Source of the DNA: Variovorax sp. PBL-E5 | GTDB taxonomy: Bacteria > Pseudomonadota > Gammaproteobacteria > Burkholderiales > Burkholderiaceae_C | Reading direction: 5' to 3' | Length of the DNA: 64,000 bases | Assembly: GCF_901827185.1 (NCBI RefSeq) | Contig: NZ_LR594671.1 | Span: 1,550,001 to 1,614,000 of the forward strand | Shown here: positions 27,794 through 36,054 of the stretch, piece after piece | Layout: each line of letters opens with the position of its first letter | Numbering within the stretch: the stretch's first letter is position 1 | Made by a program: the position numbers and the translations under genes | Notes under the pieces: model-generated | Seen by the model: only the letters and a program-made list of their open reading frames with translations | Databases searched by the model: none | Told to the model about the DNA's origin: nothing

Positions 27794-27794
27794 G
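27746..27794. terminator. Perfect 19-bp inverted repeat overlapping the chloride channel stop codon
   Basis: Arms at 27,746-27,764 and 27,776-27,794 are perfect reverse complements (CCTAGACATGATGGCCGCC and its complement) around an 11-base loop. The stop codon of the leftward chloride channel gene lies inside the right arm. No T-tract follows on either strand, so it is not a textbook Rho-independent terminator. It could still end transcription from both sides, or be a recombination scar. Confidence 0.5.
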
Positions 27795-29553
27795 GCTGCT
27801 CCGACTGCGACTGCCAGGGCATGCCCCGCATGCGCTCGCGCTTTTCTTCATCGTCGAAGTGCACCAGCGAAGGCTTGATCAGGTCGCTGCGCGCGACGAT
27901 ACCCACCAGCGTCAGCGACTCCGTGTCCTTCACGACCGGCAGCCGCTCCAGCCGATGGCGCGCCAGCCGCGTCGCCACGGTGCGGCAGCTTTCGGCGGCC
28001 AGCGCCACCAGCGGCTCGGCGTCGCCGCACGCGTCACCCACCGTCGCGGCCGGCACCCGGGCGCTGTGGGACGCGAGCGCGGTGCGGTCGACCATGCCGA
28101 TCAGCGCACCGTCGCGCAGCACCGGGAAGGCGCGGTGCAGCTGGCCCGATCCGAAGTAGGTGGCGATCGCCTCGTCCACCGGCATGCCGGCGTCGAGGGT
28201 CCGGACCTCGCGCGTCATCACTTCCTCGACGAAGTGGCGCTCCAATGGATCGATGCCGTACTCGCGGTAGATGTGATAGCCGCGGCGCGCGATCTTCTCG
28301 GTCAGGATCGAGCGGCGCATGGTCAGCACGGTGAAGCCATAGGCCACGGCCGAGGTGGCGATCAGGGGCAGCAGCGCATTGCTGTCGTTGGTGAGCCCGA
28401 AGGCGAAGATGGTCGCCGTCAGCGGTGCACGCATGACGCCGGCCAGGGTGGCGGCCATGCACACCATGGGCCACAGCATCGGATCGTTGCCGGGCAGCAC
28501 CCGGCTCAGTGCCACGCCGACGCCGGCGCCCATCATCAAGAGCGGCGCCAGCACGCCGCCCGAGGTGCCGGAGCCCAGCGCGATGACCCAGATCACCGCC
28601 TTCACCGCCAGCAGCGCCAGCACCACGCCGATGGCCAGGTGGTTGTGCAGCAGGTCGCCGATCACGTCATAGCCGACGCCGAGCGCGCGCGGCTCCAGGT
28701 AGCCACCGATGCCCACCGCCACGCCGCCGATGGCCGGCCACCACATCCAGTGCAGCGGCAGCTTGCCGAACAGGTCCTCGACCTTGTAGAGCGAAGCCGA
28801 CAGCGCCGCCGCCAGCGCGCCGCACAACAGGCCGGCGATCACGCACGACATCATGGCGAGCGGACCGGGTACCGCGGTCTGCAGCGGGAACAGCGGCCCC
28901 GGCGCCATGAGCAGGGGCCGGCAGAAGCCCGCGACCGCACAGGCCACGGCGACCGGCAGCAGGCTGCGCGGACGCAGCTCGAAAAGCAGCAGCTCGACCG
29001 CCAGCAGCACCGCCGCGACCGGCGTGCCGAAGACCGCCGTCATTCCGGCCGTCGCGCCGGCCACCAGCAGCGCCTTGCGCTCGGCCGAGGTGAGGTGGAA
29101 GTACTGCGCGATCAGCGAGCCGATGGCGCCGCCGGTCATGATGATCGGCCCTTCGGCGCCGAACGGGCCGCCGCTGCCGATCACGATGCCTGACGAGATC
29201 GGCTTGAGCAGCGCGACCTTCGGCGACATCTTGCTCTTGCCGAAGAGGATGGCTTCGATCGCCTCGGGAATGCCGTGCCCGCGGATCTTGTCCGAGCCGT
29301 AGCGCGCCATCACGCCGACGATCAGGCCGCCGATGACCGGGACCACGATGACCCAGGCGCCGAGCGTGTTGTCGGCCGGCGAGCGGTCGGCGATCGAGAA
29401 GGTCTGGAAGAAGAACAGGTTGTTGAAGAAGCGGATGAGGTCCAGCAGCACGTAGGCTGCCGCGGTGCTGAGCGCACCGATCACGGCGGCCATGGCCGTG
29501 ATGCGCAGCAGGCGTGCATTGAGGGCGAAGTCGCCGCGATGGGGATGCGTCAT
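27790..29553 (-). CDS. Voltage-gated/ClC-family chloride channel with CBS domains
   Basis: A 587-residue ClC protein. The channel domain (about residues 15-430) shows the selectivity-filter motifs GSGGPFGAEGPIIM (N-terminal filter) and GSGTSGGVLAPLLM (around residue 340), with the gating-region glutamate in GAEGP. Two CBS domains follow (about residues 455-575, VMTREVRTLDAGM and LVGIVARSDLIKPS). The ATG at 29,553 overlaps the stop of the upstream MarR gene (ATGA). It moves chloride or another anion across the inner membrane, perhaps in acid or anion stress. Confidence 0.92.
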   Translation of the reverse strand: MTHPHRGDFALNARLLRITAMAAVIGALSTAAAYVLLDLIRFFNNLFFFQTFSIADRSPADNTLGAWVIVVPVIGGLIVGVMARYGSDKIRGHGIPEAIEAILFGKSKMSPKVALLKPISSGIVIGSGGPFGAEGPIIMTGGAIGSLIAQYFHLTSAERKALLVAGATAGMTAVFGTPVAAVLLAVELLLFELRPRSLLPVAVACAVAGFCRPLLMAPGPLFPLQTAVPGPLAMMSCVIAGLLCGALAAALSASLYKVEDLFGKLPLHWMWWPAIGGVAVGIGGYLEPRALGVGYDVIGDLLHNHLAIGVVLALLAVKAVIWVIALGSGTSGGVLAPLLMMGAGVGVALSRVLPGNDPMLWPMVCMAATLAGVMRAPLTATIFAFGLTNDSNALLPLIATSAVAYGFTVLTMRRSILTEKIARRGYHIYREYGIDPLERHFVEEVMTREVRTLDAGMPVDEAIATYFGSGQLHRAFPVLRDGALIGMVDRTALASHSARVPAATVGDACGDAEPLVALAAESCRTVATRLARHRLERLPVVKDTESLTLVGIVARSDLIKPSLVHFDDEEKRERMRGMPWQSQSEQP

Positions 29554-29969
29554 GGTGATGGGGGATAGTCGATCTGGGGAATCTGGAACACGCCTTTCAG
29601 CGATTTGAGTTCGGCGCGGTGCAGGTCGGCCAGCCGGTGCAGCACCTGCTCGCCCTGGTCGAGGAGGTGCACCTCGACCTGCCGGCGATCGATCTCGCTG
29701 GGCCGGCGTTCGACGAGGTTCAGCGTCTCGCAGCGCGTGACCAGCGCCACCGCACCATGCGCCTGCATCTGCAGGCGGTCGGCGAGCTCGCCGACGGTCG
29801 CCCACTTGCGGCCGGGAAATCCCTTGATGTGGAGCAGCAGCAGGTATTGCTGCGGCGTGATGCCTTCGCCCTGTGCCGCCCGCTCGGAGAAGCGCTCGAA
29901 GCGGCGCATCTGGTAGCGGAATTCGGACAGCGATTCGAAGTCTTTCTTGGCAAGTGTTCGCGCATTCAC
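29550..29969 (-). CDS. MarR family transcriptional regulator
   Basis: A 139-residue winged-helix regulator: FESLSEFRYQMRRFERFSE dimerisation helix, ITPQQYLLLLHIKG, the recognition region VGELADRLQMQAHGAVALV and the wing (VERRPSEIDRRQVEVHL). I choose the GTG at 29,969 because the alternative ATG at 30,020 lies inside a near-perfect palindrome that looks like the operator; neither start has a clear ribosome-binding site. Co-translated with the chloride channel gene, it probably represses the pair. Confidence 0.82.
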   Translation of the reverse strand: MNARTLAKKDFESLSEFRYQMRRFERFSERAAQGEGITPQQYLLLLHIKGFPGRKWATVGELADRLQMQAHGAVALVTRCETLNLVERRPSEIDRRQVEVHLLDQGEQVLHRLADLHRAELKSLKGVFQIPQIDYPPSP

Positions 29970-30000
29970 AGGCAGGCAGGCACAGCAACAGGGGGTTCCG

Positions 30001-30023
30001 TTTATATCACGACGTGACATAAA
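30001..30023. promoter_or_regulatory. Near-perfect 23-bp palindrome, putative MarR operator
   Basis: The arms TTTATATCACG and CGTGACATAAA flank a central A with one mismatch in eleven pairs. Size, A/T-rich ends and TCACG core fit MarR-family operators. It lies 32 bases upstream of the chosen GTG start of the MarR gene, the position expected for autoregulation. Confidence 0.55.
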
Positions 30024-30120
30024 AGAAGCCCTGGCCGCCTTTCGATGCCGGCACCGAGGCGCGTTGCGCAAGAAGAAGATCCCGAAGCGGGGCGCCCGTG
30101 CGGGCGCTGGACTGTGGCGG

Positions 30121-30672
30121 CTACAGCTCCTCGCGGCGTTCGGCCATCGCGTGCGCGAGGCGCGCCAGTTCAGGATCGCTCAGCAGGCGCTCGGCCATCG
30201 GCAGCAGCTCGGCATCCTCGAACGCGGTGTGGCGCTCGCACAGCGATGCCAGCGCGTCGACCTCCGCCGACGGCATCCCGGCATTCCCGCCCTCGGCGAC
30301 GGCGTCGAGCGCCGCGCGCACCCGATGCCACCGTGCTTCGAGCGCGCGGTGCTCGGCCGTCAGATCGTCCGCCATCTGCCGGATGCAGACCGCGTCCGAG
30401 CCGGCCATCGATTCGAGCAGCGCGGGAAAGAGATCGACCTCCTGATCCGAGCGATGCCATTCGAGCGTGACCTGGAAAGCCTGGCTCAGTGCGTTCAGCG
30501 CGGTGCGGATGCTCTCGCGCTCTTGCGCTGCATCGGGTTCGTCCAGGCGGTGCGCCAGGCTTCTCAGCGACGCGCACTGCTGCCGGAGCCGGTCCTGGCC
30601 AGCGAGGTGCAGCGCCAGCGGCGGCGCCGAGGCGGCGCTCGACCGTGTCGCGCAGGGCGTCCTGGCGTTCAT
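30121..30672 (-). CDS. Hemerythrin domain-containing protein
   Basis: A 183-residue protein with the hemerythrin HHE pattern of iron ligands: EWHRSDQEVDLFPALL, DDLTAEHRALEARWHRV and LCERHTAFEDAELLPMAERLL. The four-helix fold binds a di-iron centre that senses or carries O2 or NO. It follows the CBS-BON gene by 17 bases (start at 30,672), so the two probably form an operon of small stress-type proteins. Confidence 0.82.
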   Translation of the reverse strand: MNARTPCATRSSAASAPPLALHLAGQDRLRQQCASLRSLAHRLDEPDAAQERESIRTALNALSQAFQVTLEWHRSDQEVDLFPALLESMAGSDAVCIRQMADDLTAEHRALEARWHRVRAALDAVAEGGNAGMPSAEVDALASLCERHTAFEDAELLPMAERLLSDPELARLAHAMAERREEL

Positions 30673-30689
30673 GGATTCCGCCTTCCGGC

Positions 30690-31382
30690 TCAGGCCATGG
30701 CCTGCCAGTCGGCTGCACGGATGCGGTCGTCCACCACGCCGCGCACGCCGGGCGTGTTCTCGGCGGCCACGCGCGCCGCGTCCCGCTGCGCCTCGTGCTC
30801 GATCATGCCGTGGAAGCTCACGATCCCGTCGATGACCGACAGGTGCGACCAATGCGGATTCCACCACTCCTGCTGGTCGAGTTCCGCCGTCAGGCGGGCC
30901 TGGATCTCTTCGTCGCAATGCGGGCAGTCCGGCTGCTTCTCGCTGTGAGCGAGCAATGCCGCGACAAGGTCGGCGCTGGTCACGATCCCGACCAGCCGCT
31001 TGCCGCGCAGCACCGGCACGCGGCGCAGCTGGCGCGTGGTCAGCAGCAGGGCGATCTGCGCCAGCGGCGTGTCCTCGGTCACCGACACCGTGCCGCAGGT
31101 CATGATGTCCGCTGCCCGCGTCCCGTGCGATCGCACATAGCGCAGCGGCGGCGCGCTGCGCTGGATCAGCCGGCTCCACCAAGGCCGGGGCGCGCAGCGA
31201 TCGGCTTCGGCCTCGTAGCGATGCAGCAGGTCGGATTCGCTCACGATGCCGACCAGCTGGTCCGCATCCAGCACGGGCACGCCGCTGATATGGCGCTCGC
31301 GCATCAAGGCCGTGATGTCGCTCACCGGTGTGAGGGGCGAGACGGTGATCACCGGCGATGTCATGATTTCTCTTGCAAACAT
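30690..31382 (-). CDS. CBS-CBS-BON domain protein
   Basis: A 230-residue cytoplasmic protein with a CBS pair (MFAREIMTSPVITVSPLTPV from residue 1 and DIMTCGTVSVTEDTPLAQ from about residue 93) and a C-terminal BON domain (HWSHLSVIDGIVSFHGMIE, then VAAENTPGVRGVVDDRI). A CPHC motif lies in the linker between them. ATG at 31,382 has an AAGGAG site. CBS pairs bind adenine nucleotides; BON domains bind membranes or peptidoglycan-like partners. Divergent from a LysR gene. Confidence 0.88.
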   Translation of the reverse strand: MFAREIMTSPVITVSPLTPVSDITALMRERHISGVPVLDADQLVGIVSESDLLHRYEAEADRCAPRPWWSRLIQRSAPPLRYVRSHGTRAADIMTCGTVSVTEDTPLAQIALLLTTRQLRRVPVLRGKRLVGIVTSADLVAALLAHSEKQPDCPHCDEEIQARLTAELDQQEWWNPHWSHLSVIDGIVSFHGMIEHEAQRDAARVAAENTPGVRGVVDDRIRAADWQAMA

Positions 31383-31483
31383 GGTGCACTCCTTGGTCTT
31401 GAGTCCGGTCCATCCGCCAACAGGCGTGGATACATCTTCGAACTTTGAGGTCGGCAAGTAAAACGAATTCAAATGCCATTGAG

Positions 31484-31498
31484 TGCAATAGGATTGCA
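31484..31498. promoter_or_regulatory. Inverted repeat TGCAAT-N3-ATTGCA in the divergent CBS-BON/LysR interval
   Basis: A perfect 6-bp inverted repeat with a 3-base spacer lies 29 bases before the LysR start and about 100 bases before the CBS-BON start. Its form (T to A ends, dyad of 15 bases) fits a LysR-type operator controlling both genes. Confidence 0.45.
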
Positions 31499-31527
31499 TT
31501 GAAGACCAGAATGCAGCAGAACAACCC

Positions 31528-32433
31528 ATGGACATCAACCTCGCGAAGACCTTTCTGGAGATCGTGTCGAGCGGCTCCTTCCTGCGCGCCGCCGAACGTC
31601 TTCACCTGACGCAGACGGCCATCAGCGCGCGCGTGCGTTCGCTCGAGGAACTTCTGGGCCGCACGCTGTTCGTGCGCAACCGCGCCGGCGCCACGCTGAC
31701 GCCGGCCGGTGAGCGCTTCCGGCGCTATGCCTTGATCCTGGTGCAGGCCTGGCAACAGGCCCAGCACCAGATGCAGGTGCCGCCCGGCAGGCAGGCCGTG
31801 CTCACGGTGGGTTGCGAAGTGAGCCTCTGGGAGCCCTTGCTGCTCAACTGGCTGCTGTGGATGCGCCGCGCCGCGCCGCAACTGGCGCTGCGCACCGAAG
31901 TCGGCCTGTCGGAGCAATTGCTGAGCCGGGTCTCGGAAGGCACGCTCGACATCGCCGTGATGTATGCGCCGCACCAGCGGCCCGGCCTGCGGATCGAGCT
32001 GCTGATCGAGGAGAAGCTCGTGATGGTGACGACCTCTCCCGGCGGCCACGCGCCCAAGGCCGACGACTACGTGTATGTGGACTGGGGCCAGGAATTCGCC
32101 GTGCAGCACGACCTGGCCTTTCCCGATCTGTCGGGCGCCGGCGTGTCGGCGAGCCTGGGCCCGCTGGGCCGCGAATACCTGCTGGCGGCCGGCGGCTCGG
32201 GCTACTTCCGGCTGGACGTCGTGCGCGGCCACCTCGCATCGGGCCGCCTGCACCGCGTGCCGGGCGCACCCGAGTTCCTGTACCCCGCCTACGCCGTCTA
32301 TTCGGAGAGCGCCGAGGCCGAGAGCGTCGGCCCCGGGCTGGACGGGCTGCGGCAGGTCGTCAAGCCGCGGCCGGCCGGGCGCCGGCTCAGTGCACCTGCT
32401 GCGCGACGGCCAGGTCGGGCAGCACGTCCATGA
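31528..32433 (+). CDS. LysR family transcriptional regulator
   Basis: A 301-residue LysR protein with a canonical N-terminal helix-turn-helix (KTFLEIVSSGSFLRAAERLH, LTQTAISARVRSLEELLG) and an effector domain beginning near residue 90 (VLTVGCEVSLWEPLLLNWLL). It is divergent from the CBS-BON/hemerythrin pair, which it may control. The last 15 residues are Ala/Arg/Pro-rich and overlap the end of the convergent transpeptidase gene by 47 bases. Confidence 0.88.
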   Translation: MDINLAKTFLEIVSSGSFLRAAERLHLTQTAISARVRSLEELLGRTLFVRNRAGATLTPAGERFRRYALILVQAWQQAQHQMQVPPGRQAVLTVGCEVSLWEPLLLNWLLWMRRAAPQLALRTEVGLSEQLLSRVSEGTLDIAVMYAPHQRPGLRIELLIEEKLVMVTTSPGGHAPKADDYVYVDWGQEFAVQHDLAFPDLSGAGVSASLGPLGREYLLAAGGSGYFRLDVVRGHLASGRLHRVPGAPEFLYPAYAVYSESAEAESVGPGLDGLRQVVKPRPAGRRLSAPAARRPGRAARP

Positions 32434-34117
32434 TGCGCAGCGTCTCCTGCACCACCTGGCTGAACACCGGCGCCGCCACCAGGCCGCCGAAGTACTTGCC
32501 GGCGCTCGGCTCGTCGATCATCACCGCGACGATGATGCGCGGCTTGTCGATCGGCGACATGCCCGTGTACCAGGCGCGGTACTTGTTGCCGGCGTAGCCT
32601 TTGCCTTCCTGCTTGTGCGCGGTGCCGGTCTTGCCGCCGACCGAATAGCCCTCGGTCTGCGCCAGTGGCGCGGTGCCGCCGGGCGACGCCGCCATGTGCA
32701 TCATCTTGCGGACCTCGCTGGCGACCTCCGGCGAGAAGACCCTCACGCCGATCGGCGGCACGCTAGCCTTCACCAGCGTCACCGGAATGATCTTGCCGTT
32801 GTTCGCGAAGGCCGTGTAGGCATGTGCGATCTGGAACAGCGAGGCCGACAGCCCGTAGCCGTAGGACATGGTGGCCTGCTCGATCGGCCGCCACGACTTC
32901 CACGGCCGCAGCCGCCCGGTGACCGCGCCGGGGAACACCGTCTGCGGCTTCTGGCCGAAACCCATCGCGGTGAACGAATCCCACATCTCGTGGGCCGTCA
33001 TGCGCTGCGAGATCTTGGTCGCGCCGACGTTGCTGGACTTCTGGATCACGCCTTCGACCGTCAGCACGCCGAAGTTCTCGTCGTCATGGATGGTCGCCCC
33101 GGACACGGTGATGCGGCCCGGGTTGGTGTCGATGATCGTGGTCGGCTTGACGCGGCCCAGTTCGAGCGCGGTCGCGACCGTGACCGGCTTCATCGTCGAG
33201 CCCGGCTCGAACACGTCGGTCATCGCGCGGTTGCGCAGCTGTTCGCCGGTGAGGTTGTGGCGGTCGTTGGGGTCGAAGCTCGGGTAGTTCGCCATCGCCA
33301 GCAGTTCGCCGCTGACCGCATCGACCACCACCACGCTGCCGGCCCGGGCCTTGTTGGCGATCACCGCATCGCGCAGCTTCTCGTAGGCCACCGACTGGAT
33401 CCGATCGTCCAGGCTGAGCTGGATGTCCTTGCCTTCGATCGGCGGCACCTGCTCGCCCGTGTCCTCGACGACGGCGCCGAGCCGGTCCTTGATGACGCGG
33501 CGCGAACCGGCCTTGCCGGCGAGTTCCTTGTCGAAGGCGAGCTCGATTCCTTCCTGGCCGGTGTTCTCGATGTTGGTGAAGCCGGCCACGTGCGCCGCGG
33601 CTTCGCCCATCGGATAGCGGCGCTTGTATTCCTTGCGCAAGTGGATGCCCTTGATGTCGAGCTCGGCGATCTGCCGCGCCACCGGATCGTCGACCTGCCG
33701 CTTGAGCCAGACGAAAGACTTGTCGTCGTCGTCGAGCTTCTGGTCGAGGTCCTTCTGCGGCATGCCCAGCAGCTTGGCGACCTGCCTGAGCTTGGCCTTG
33801 ACGGCGGGGTCGTCGCGCTCGACGTTCTCGGGTACGGCCCAGATGCTCGGCGACGGGATGTCGGACGCCAGGATCAGGCCATTGCGGTCGAGGATGCGGC
33901 CTCGGTCCGCCGGCAGCTCGAGCGTGCGCACGAAGCGCACCTCGCCCTGGTGCTGGAAGAAACTGTTGTCGATCACCTGCACGAAGACCGCGCGGGCCGC
34001 CAGCATCAGGAAACCGAACGCGATGCCGGCGACGATCAGCTTGCTGCGCCAGACCGGGGTCTTGCTGGCAAGCAGGGGACTTCTTGCGTACTGGACGCTC
34101 TGGCCGCGCTGACTCAT
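32387..34117 (-). CDS. Peptidoglycan D,D-transpeptidase, FtsI/PBP2-type class B penicillin-binding protein
   Basis: A 576-residue class B PBP. One N-terminal membrane helix (about residues 28-48) is followed by the PBP dimerisation domain (DRGRILDRNGLILASD) and the transpeptidase domain with all three catalytic motifs: SxxK as PGSTMKPV near residue 310, SxN as SSNVGAT near residue 365, and KTGT near residue 495. It cross-links septal peptidoglycan in the periplasm. It is not in a cell-division (dcw) cluster, so it may be a second, accessory FtsI. A four-codon mini-frame overlaps its start. Confidence 0.9.
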   Translation of the reverse strand: MSQRGQSVQYARSPLLASKTPVWRSKLIVAGIAFGFLMLAARAVFVQVIDNSFFQHQGEVRFVRTLELPADRGRILDRNGLILASDIPSPSIWAVPENVERDDPAVKAKLRQVAKLLGMPQKDLDQKLDDDDKSFVWLKRQVDDPVARQIAELDIKGIHLRKEYKRRYPMGEAAAHVAGFTNIENTGQEGIELAFDKELAGKAGSRRVIKDRLGAVVEDTGEQVPPIEGKDIQLSLDDRIQSVAYEKLRDAVIANKARAGSVVVVDAVSGELLAMANYPSFDPNDRHNLTGEQLRNRAMTDVFEPGSTMKPVTVATALELGRVKPTTIIDTNPGRITVSGATIHDDENFGVLTVEGVIQKSSNVGATKISQRMTAHEMWDSFTAMGFGQKPQTVFPGAVTGRLRPWKSWRPIEQATMSYGYGLSASLFQIAHAYTAFANNGKIIPVTLVKASVPPIGVRVFSPEVASEVRKMMHMAASPGGTAPLAQTEGYSVGGKTGTAHKQEGKGYAGNKYRAWYTGMSPIDKPRIIVAVMIDEPSAGKYFGGLVAAPVFSQVVQETLRIMDVLPDLAVAQQVH

Positions 34118-34128
34118 TGACTTGTCAT
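34114..34128 (-). promoter_or_regulatory. Four-codon mini-frame overlapping the transpeptidase start
   Basis: An AGGAG site (complement of 34,137-34,141) is positioned for the ATG at 34,128, which opens the tiny frame M-T-S-Q-stop. Its TGA overlaps the transpeptidase ATG (ATGA). The transpeptidase itself has no other obvious ribosome-binding site, so its translation may depend on reinitiation after this mini-frame. Confidence 0.4.
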
Positions 34129-34229
34129 TCCCACGTCTCCTGTCGGTGTGGGATGTAGAGGGGAGGAGGCTGGTGAAGTTCCGGGCCGTTCGATCGTGCC
34201 TGTGCCAGTCGATGCATGGGCGTCGACGT

Positions 34230-35303
34230 TCACGGCGAGGGCGGCGTGTTGCCGTCTTCCTCGTTGGAGGAAGCGAACAGGTCCCAGACCGCCATGAACA
34301 GTGCCGCGATCACCGGCCCGATCACGAAGCCGTTGATGCCGAAGAGCGCGATGCCGCCGATGGTCGACATCAGCACGACGTAGTCGGGCATCTGGGTGTC
34401 CTTGCCGACGAGGAGCGGCCGCAGGATGTTGTCCACCAGGCCGACCACGAAGACGCCAATGAAGATCAGCGTCAACCCTTGCCAGATCGCGCCGGTGGCG
34501 AGGAAGTAGATGGCCACCGGCAGCCAGATCAGCGCCGCGCCCACGGCCGGCAGCAGCGAGAGAAAAGCCATCAGCACGCCCCAGAGCAGCGCCCCCTGCA
34601 CGCCCAGGAACCAGAAGCTCAGCCCGCCGATGATGCCCTGCGCCGCGGCGACCGCGACGTTGCCCTTGATGGTGGCGCGGATGACGGTGGTGAACTTGTT
34701 CAGCAGGTAGTGCGTGTGCGGCTTGGCGAGCGGCAGCGAATTGCGGATCGTCTTCGACAGATCGCCGCCGTCGCGCAAGAGGAAGAACAGCAGGTACAGC
34801 ATGATCGCGAAGCTCACCAGGAAGTCGAAGGTGTTCTGGCCGATGCTGAGCGCGTGCGCGGCAATGGCCTGGCTGCCTTGCGCGGCGCCGGCGGAGATGC
34901 GGCTGATGAGGCCTTCGACGTTGCCCAGCCCGAAGCGGTCCAGCAGGTTGAGCGCCCAGTGCGGAATGGCATTGACCACCTGCTGGAAGTAGTTGGCGAA
35001 GTTGATGTCGCCCGAGCGGATCTTCTGCGACACCAGCGACACCTCGTCGACCAGCGAGACGGTGATCACGCTCAGCGGGATGACCACCACCACCAGCGCC
35101 AGCGACAGCGTGGCGATGGCCGCCAGGTTGCGCCGATTGCCCATCTTCCTGGCCAGCCGCTTGTAGGCCGGCGTGAACAGGATCGCCAGCGCCATGCCCC
35201 ACATCACCGCACCGAAGAAGGGAAACAGGATCCAGCCGAAGGCGATCGTGACCGCGAACAGCAGGAACAGGAAGACGCCGCGTTGAAGCTGGGGGGAATT
35301 CAT
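34230..35303 (-). CDS. AI-2E family transporter (YdiK/PerM-type permease)
   Basis: A 357-residue membrane protein with about seven to eight hydrophobic segments and the family motif region VVGLVDNILRPLLVGKDTQM plus LPAVGAALIWLPVAIYF. Family members export AI-2 or act as Na+/H+ antiporters; the real substrate is often unknown. It ends MAVWDLFASSNEEDGNTPPSP, a hydrophilic tail. Stand-alone gene between the transpeptidase and a GntR regulator. Confidence 0.88.
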   Translation of the reverse strand: MNSPQLQRGVFLFLLFAVTIAFGWILFPFFGAVMWGMALAILFTPAYKRLARKMGNRRNLAAIATLSLALVVVVIPLSVITVSLVDEVSLVSQKIRSGDINFANYFQQVVNAIPHWALNLLDRFGLGNVEGLISRISAGAAQGSQAIAAHALSIGQNTFDFLVSFAIMLYLLFFLLRDGGDLSKTIRNSLPLAKPHTHYLLNKFTTVIRATIKGNVAVAAAQGIIGGLSFWFLGVQGALLWGVLMAFLSLLPAVGAALIWLPVAIYFLATGAIWQGLTLIFIGVFVVGLVDNILRPLLVGKDTQMPDYVVLMSTIGGIALFGINGFVIGPVIAALFMAVWDLFASSNEEDGNTPPSP

Positions 35304-35352
35304 AGGCAGATCGACTGTAGCCGACCTTGGCCCTGCCGCACCCGCGGCGCAG

Positions 35353-36048
35353 TCAGCGCGCGCGCGGCAGCGCCACCGGTGCCAGCGTCGCGCGCAGGCG
35401 CTCGTCGGCGCCGGGGCCGGCCGTGGCCTCGACCTCCAGCGCTTCCTCGACGTTGCCGATGTGGTCGAGCATCAACTGCCGCGCGCGCGCCGTGTCGCCG
35501 GCCTCGAGCGCAGCGACGATGGCCGCGTGCTCGGCGCACGACTGCGCCGCCTCGTGCGTCGACTGGAACAGCGTGGCCGCCAGCGTGGTGCGCGCCGTGA
35601 GGTCGCGCAGCACGTCGCACAGCAGCCGGTGGCCCATCTGGTCGGCCAGGCAGACATGGAAATCGGCCAGGAGGAAGGCGCGCGTGGCGGCATCGGCGCC
35701 GGCGATCGCGCGCTTCTCGTCGGCGATGTGTTCGCGCAGCTTGCGGATCACCTTCGCGAGCGGCCGCCCGGCTTCGGCCAGGATGCCGGCCTCGACGATG
35801 CGGCGCGCCGCGAAGGCATCGCGCGCCTCCTCGGCCGAAGGTTCGACCACGTACCAGCCGCGGCGCGACTGCACCTCGACGAAGCCGCGCGCCTGCAGCT
35901 GCATCAGCGCCTCGCGCACCATCGTGCGGCTCACACCGAAGTTTTCCGCCAGCGCCTGCTCGCCGAGCCGCTCGCCCGGCGCGAGCTTCTGCGCCAGGAT
36001 GGCTTCGACGACGCGCTCGGCGATGGTGGTCGGTGTGATGTCGGTCAT
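35353..36048 (-). CDS. GntR family (FCD domain) transcriptional regulator
   Basis: A 231-residue FadR-subfamily regulator: winged helix (LGEQALAENFGVSRTMVREAL) followed by an all-helical FCD ligand-binding domain. It starts 6 bases after the end of the dctA gene, so it is probably made with the transporter and controls it. Metal- and acid-binding FCD proteins commonly sense C4-dicarboxylates or sugar acids. Confidence 0.88.
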   Translation of the reverse strand: MTDITPTTIAERVVEAILAQKLAPGERLGEQALAENFGVSRTMVREALMQLQARGFVEVQSRRGWYVVEPSAEEARDAFAARRIVEAGILAEAGRPLAKVIRKLREHIADEKRAIAGADAATRAFLLADFHVCLADQMGHRLLCDVLRDLTARTTLAATLFQSTHEAAQSCAEHAAIVAALEAGDTARARQLMLDHIGNVEEALEVEATAGPGADERLRATLAPVALPRAR

Positions 36049-36054
36049 GGGGCC

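Noticed and set aside
28000..29200. Long His/Gln/Arg-rich forward frames antisense to the chloride channel gene
   Set aside because: Low-complexity composition typical of antisense frames; no start signal or motif.
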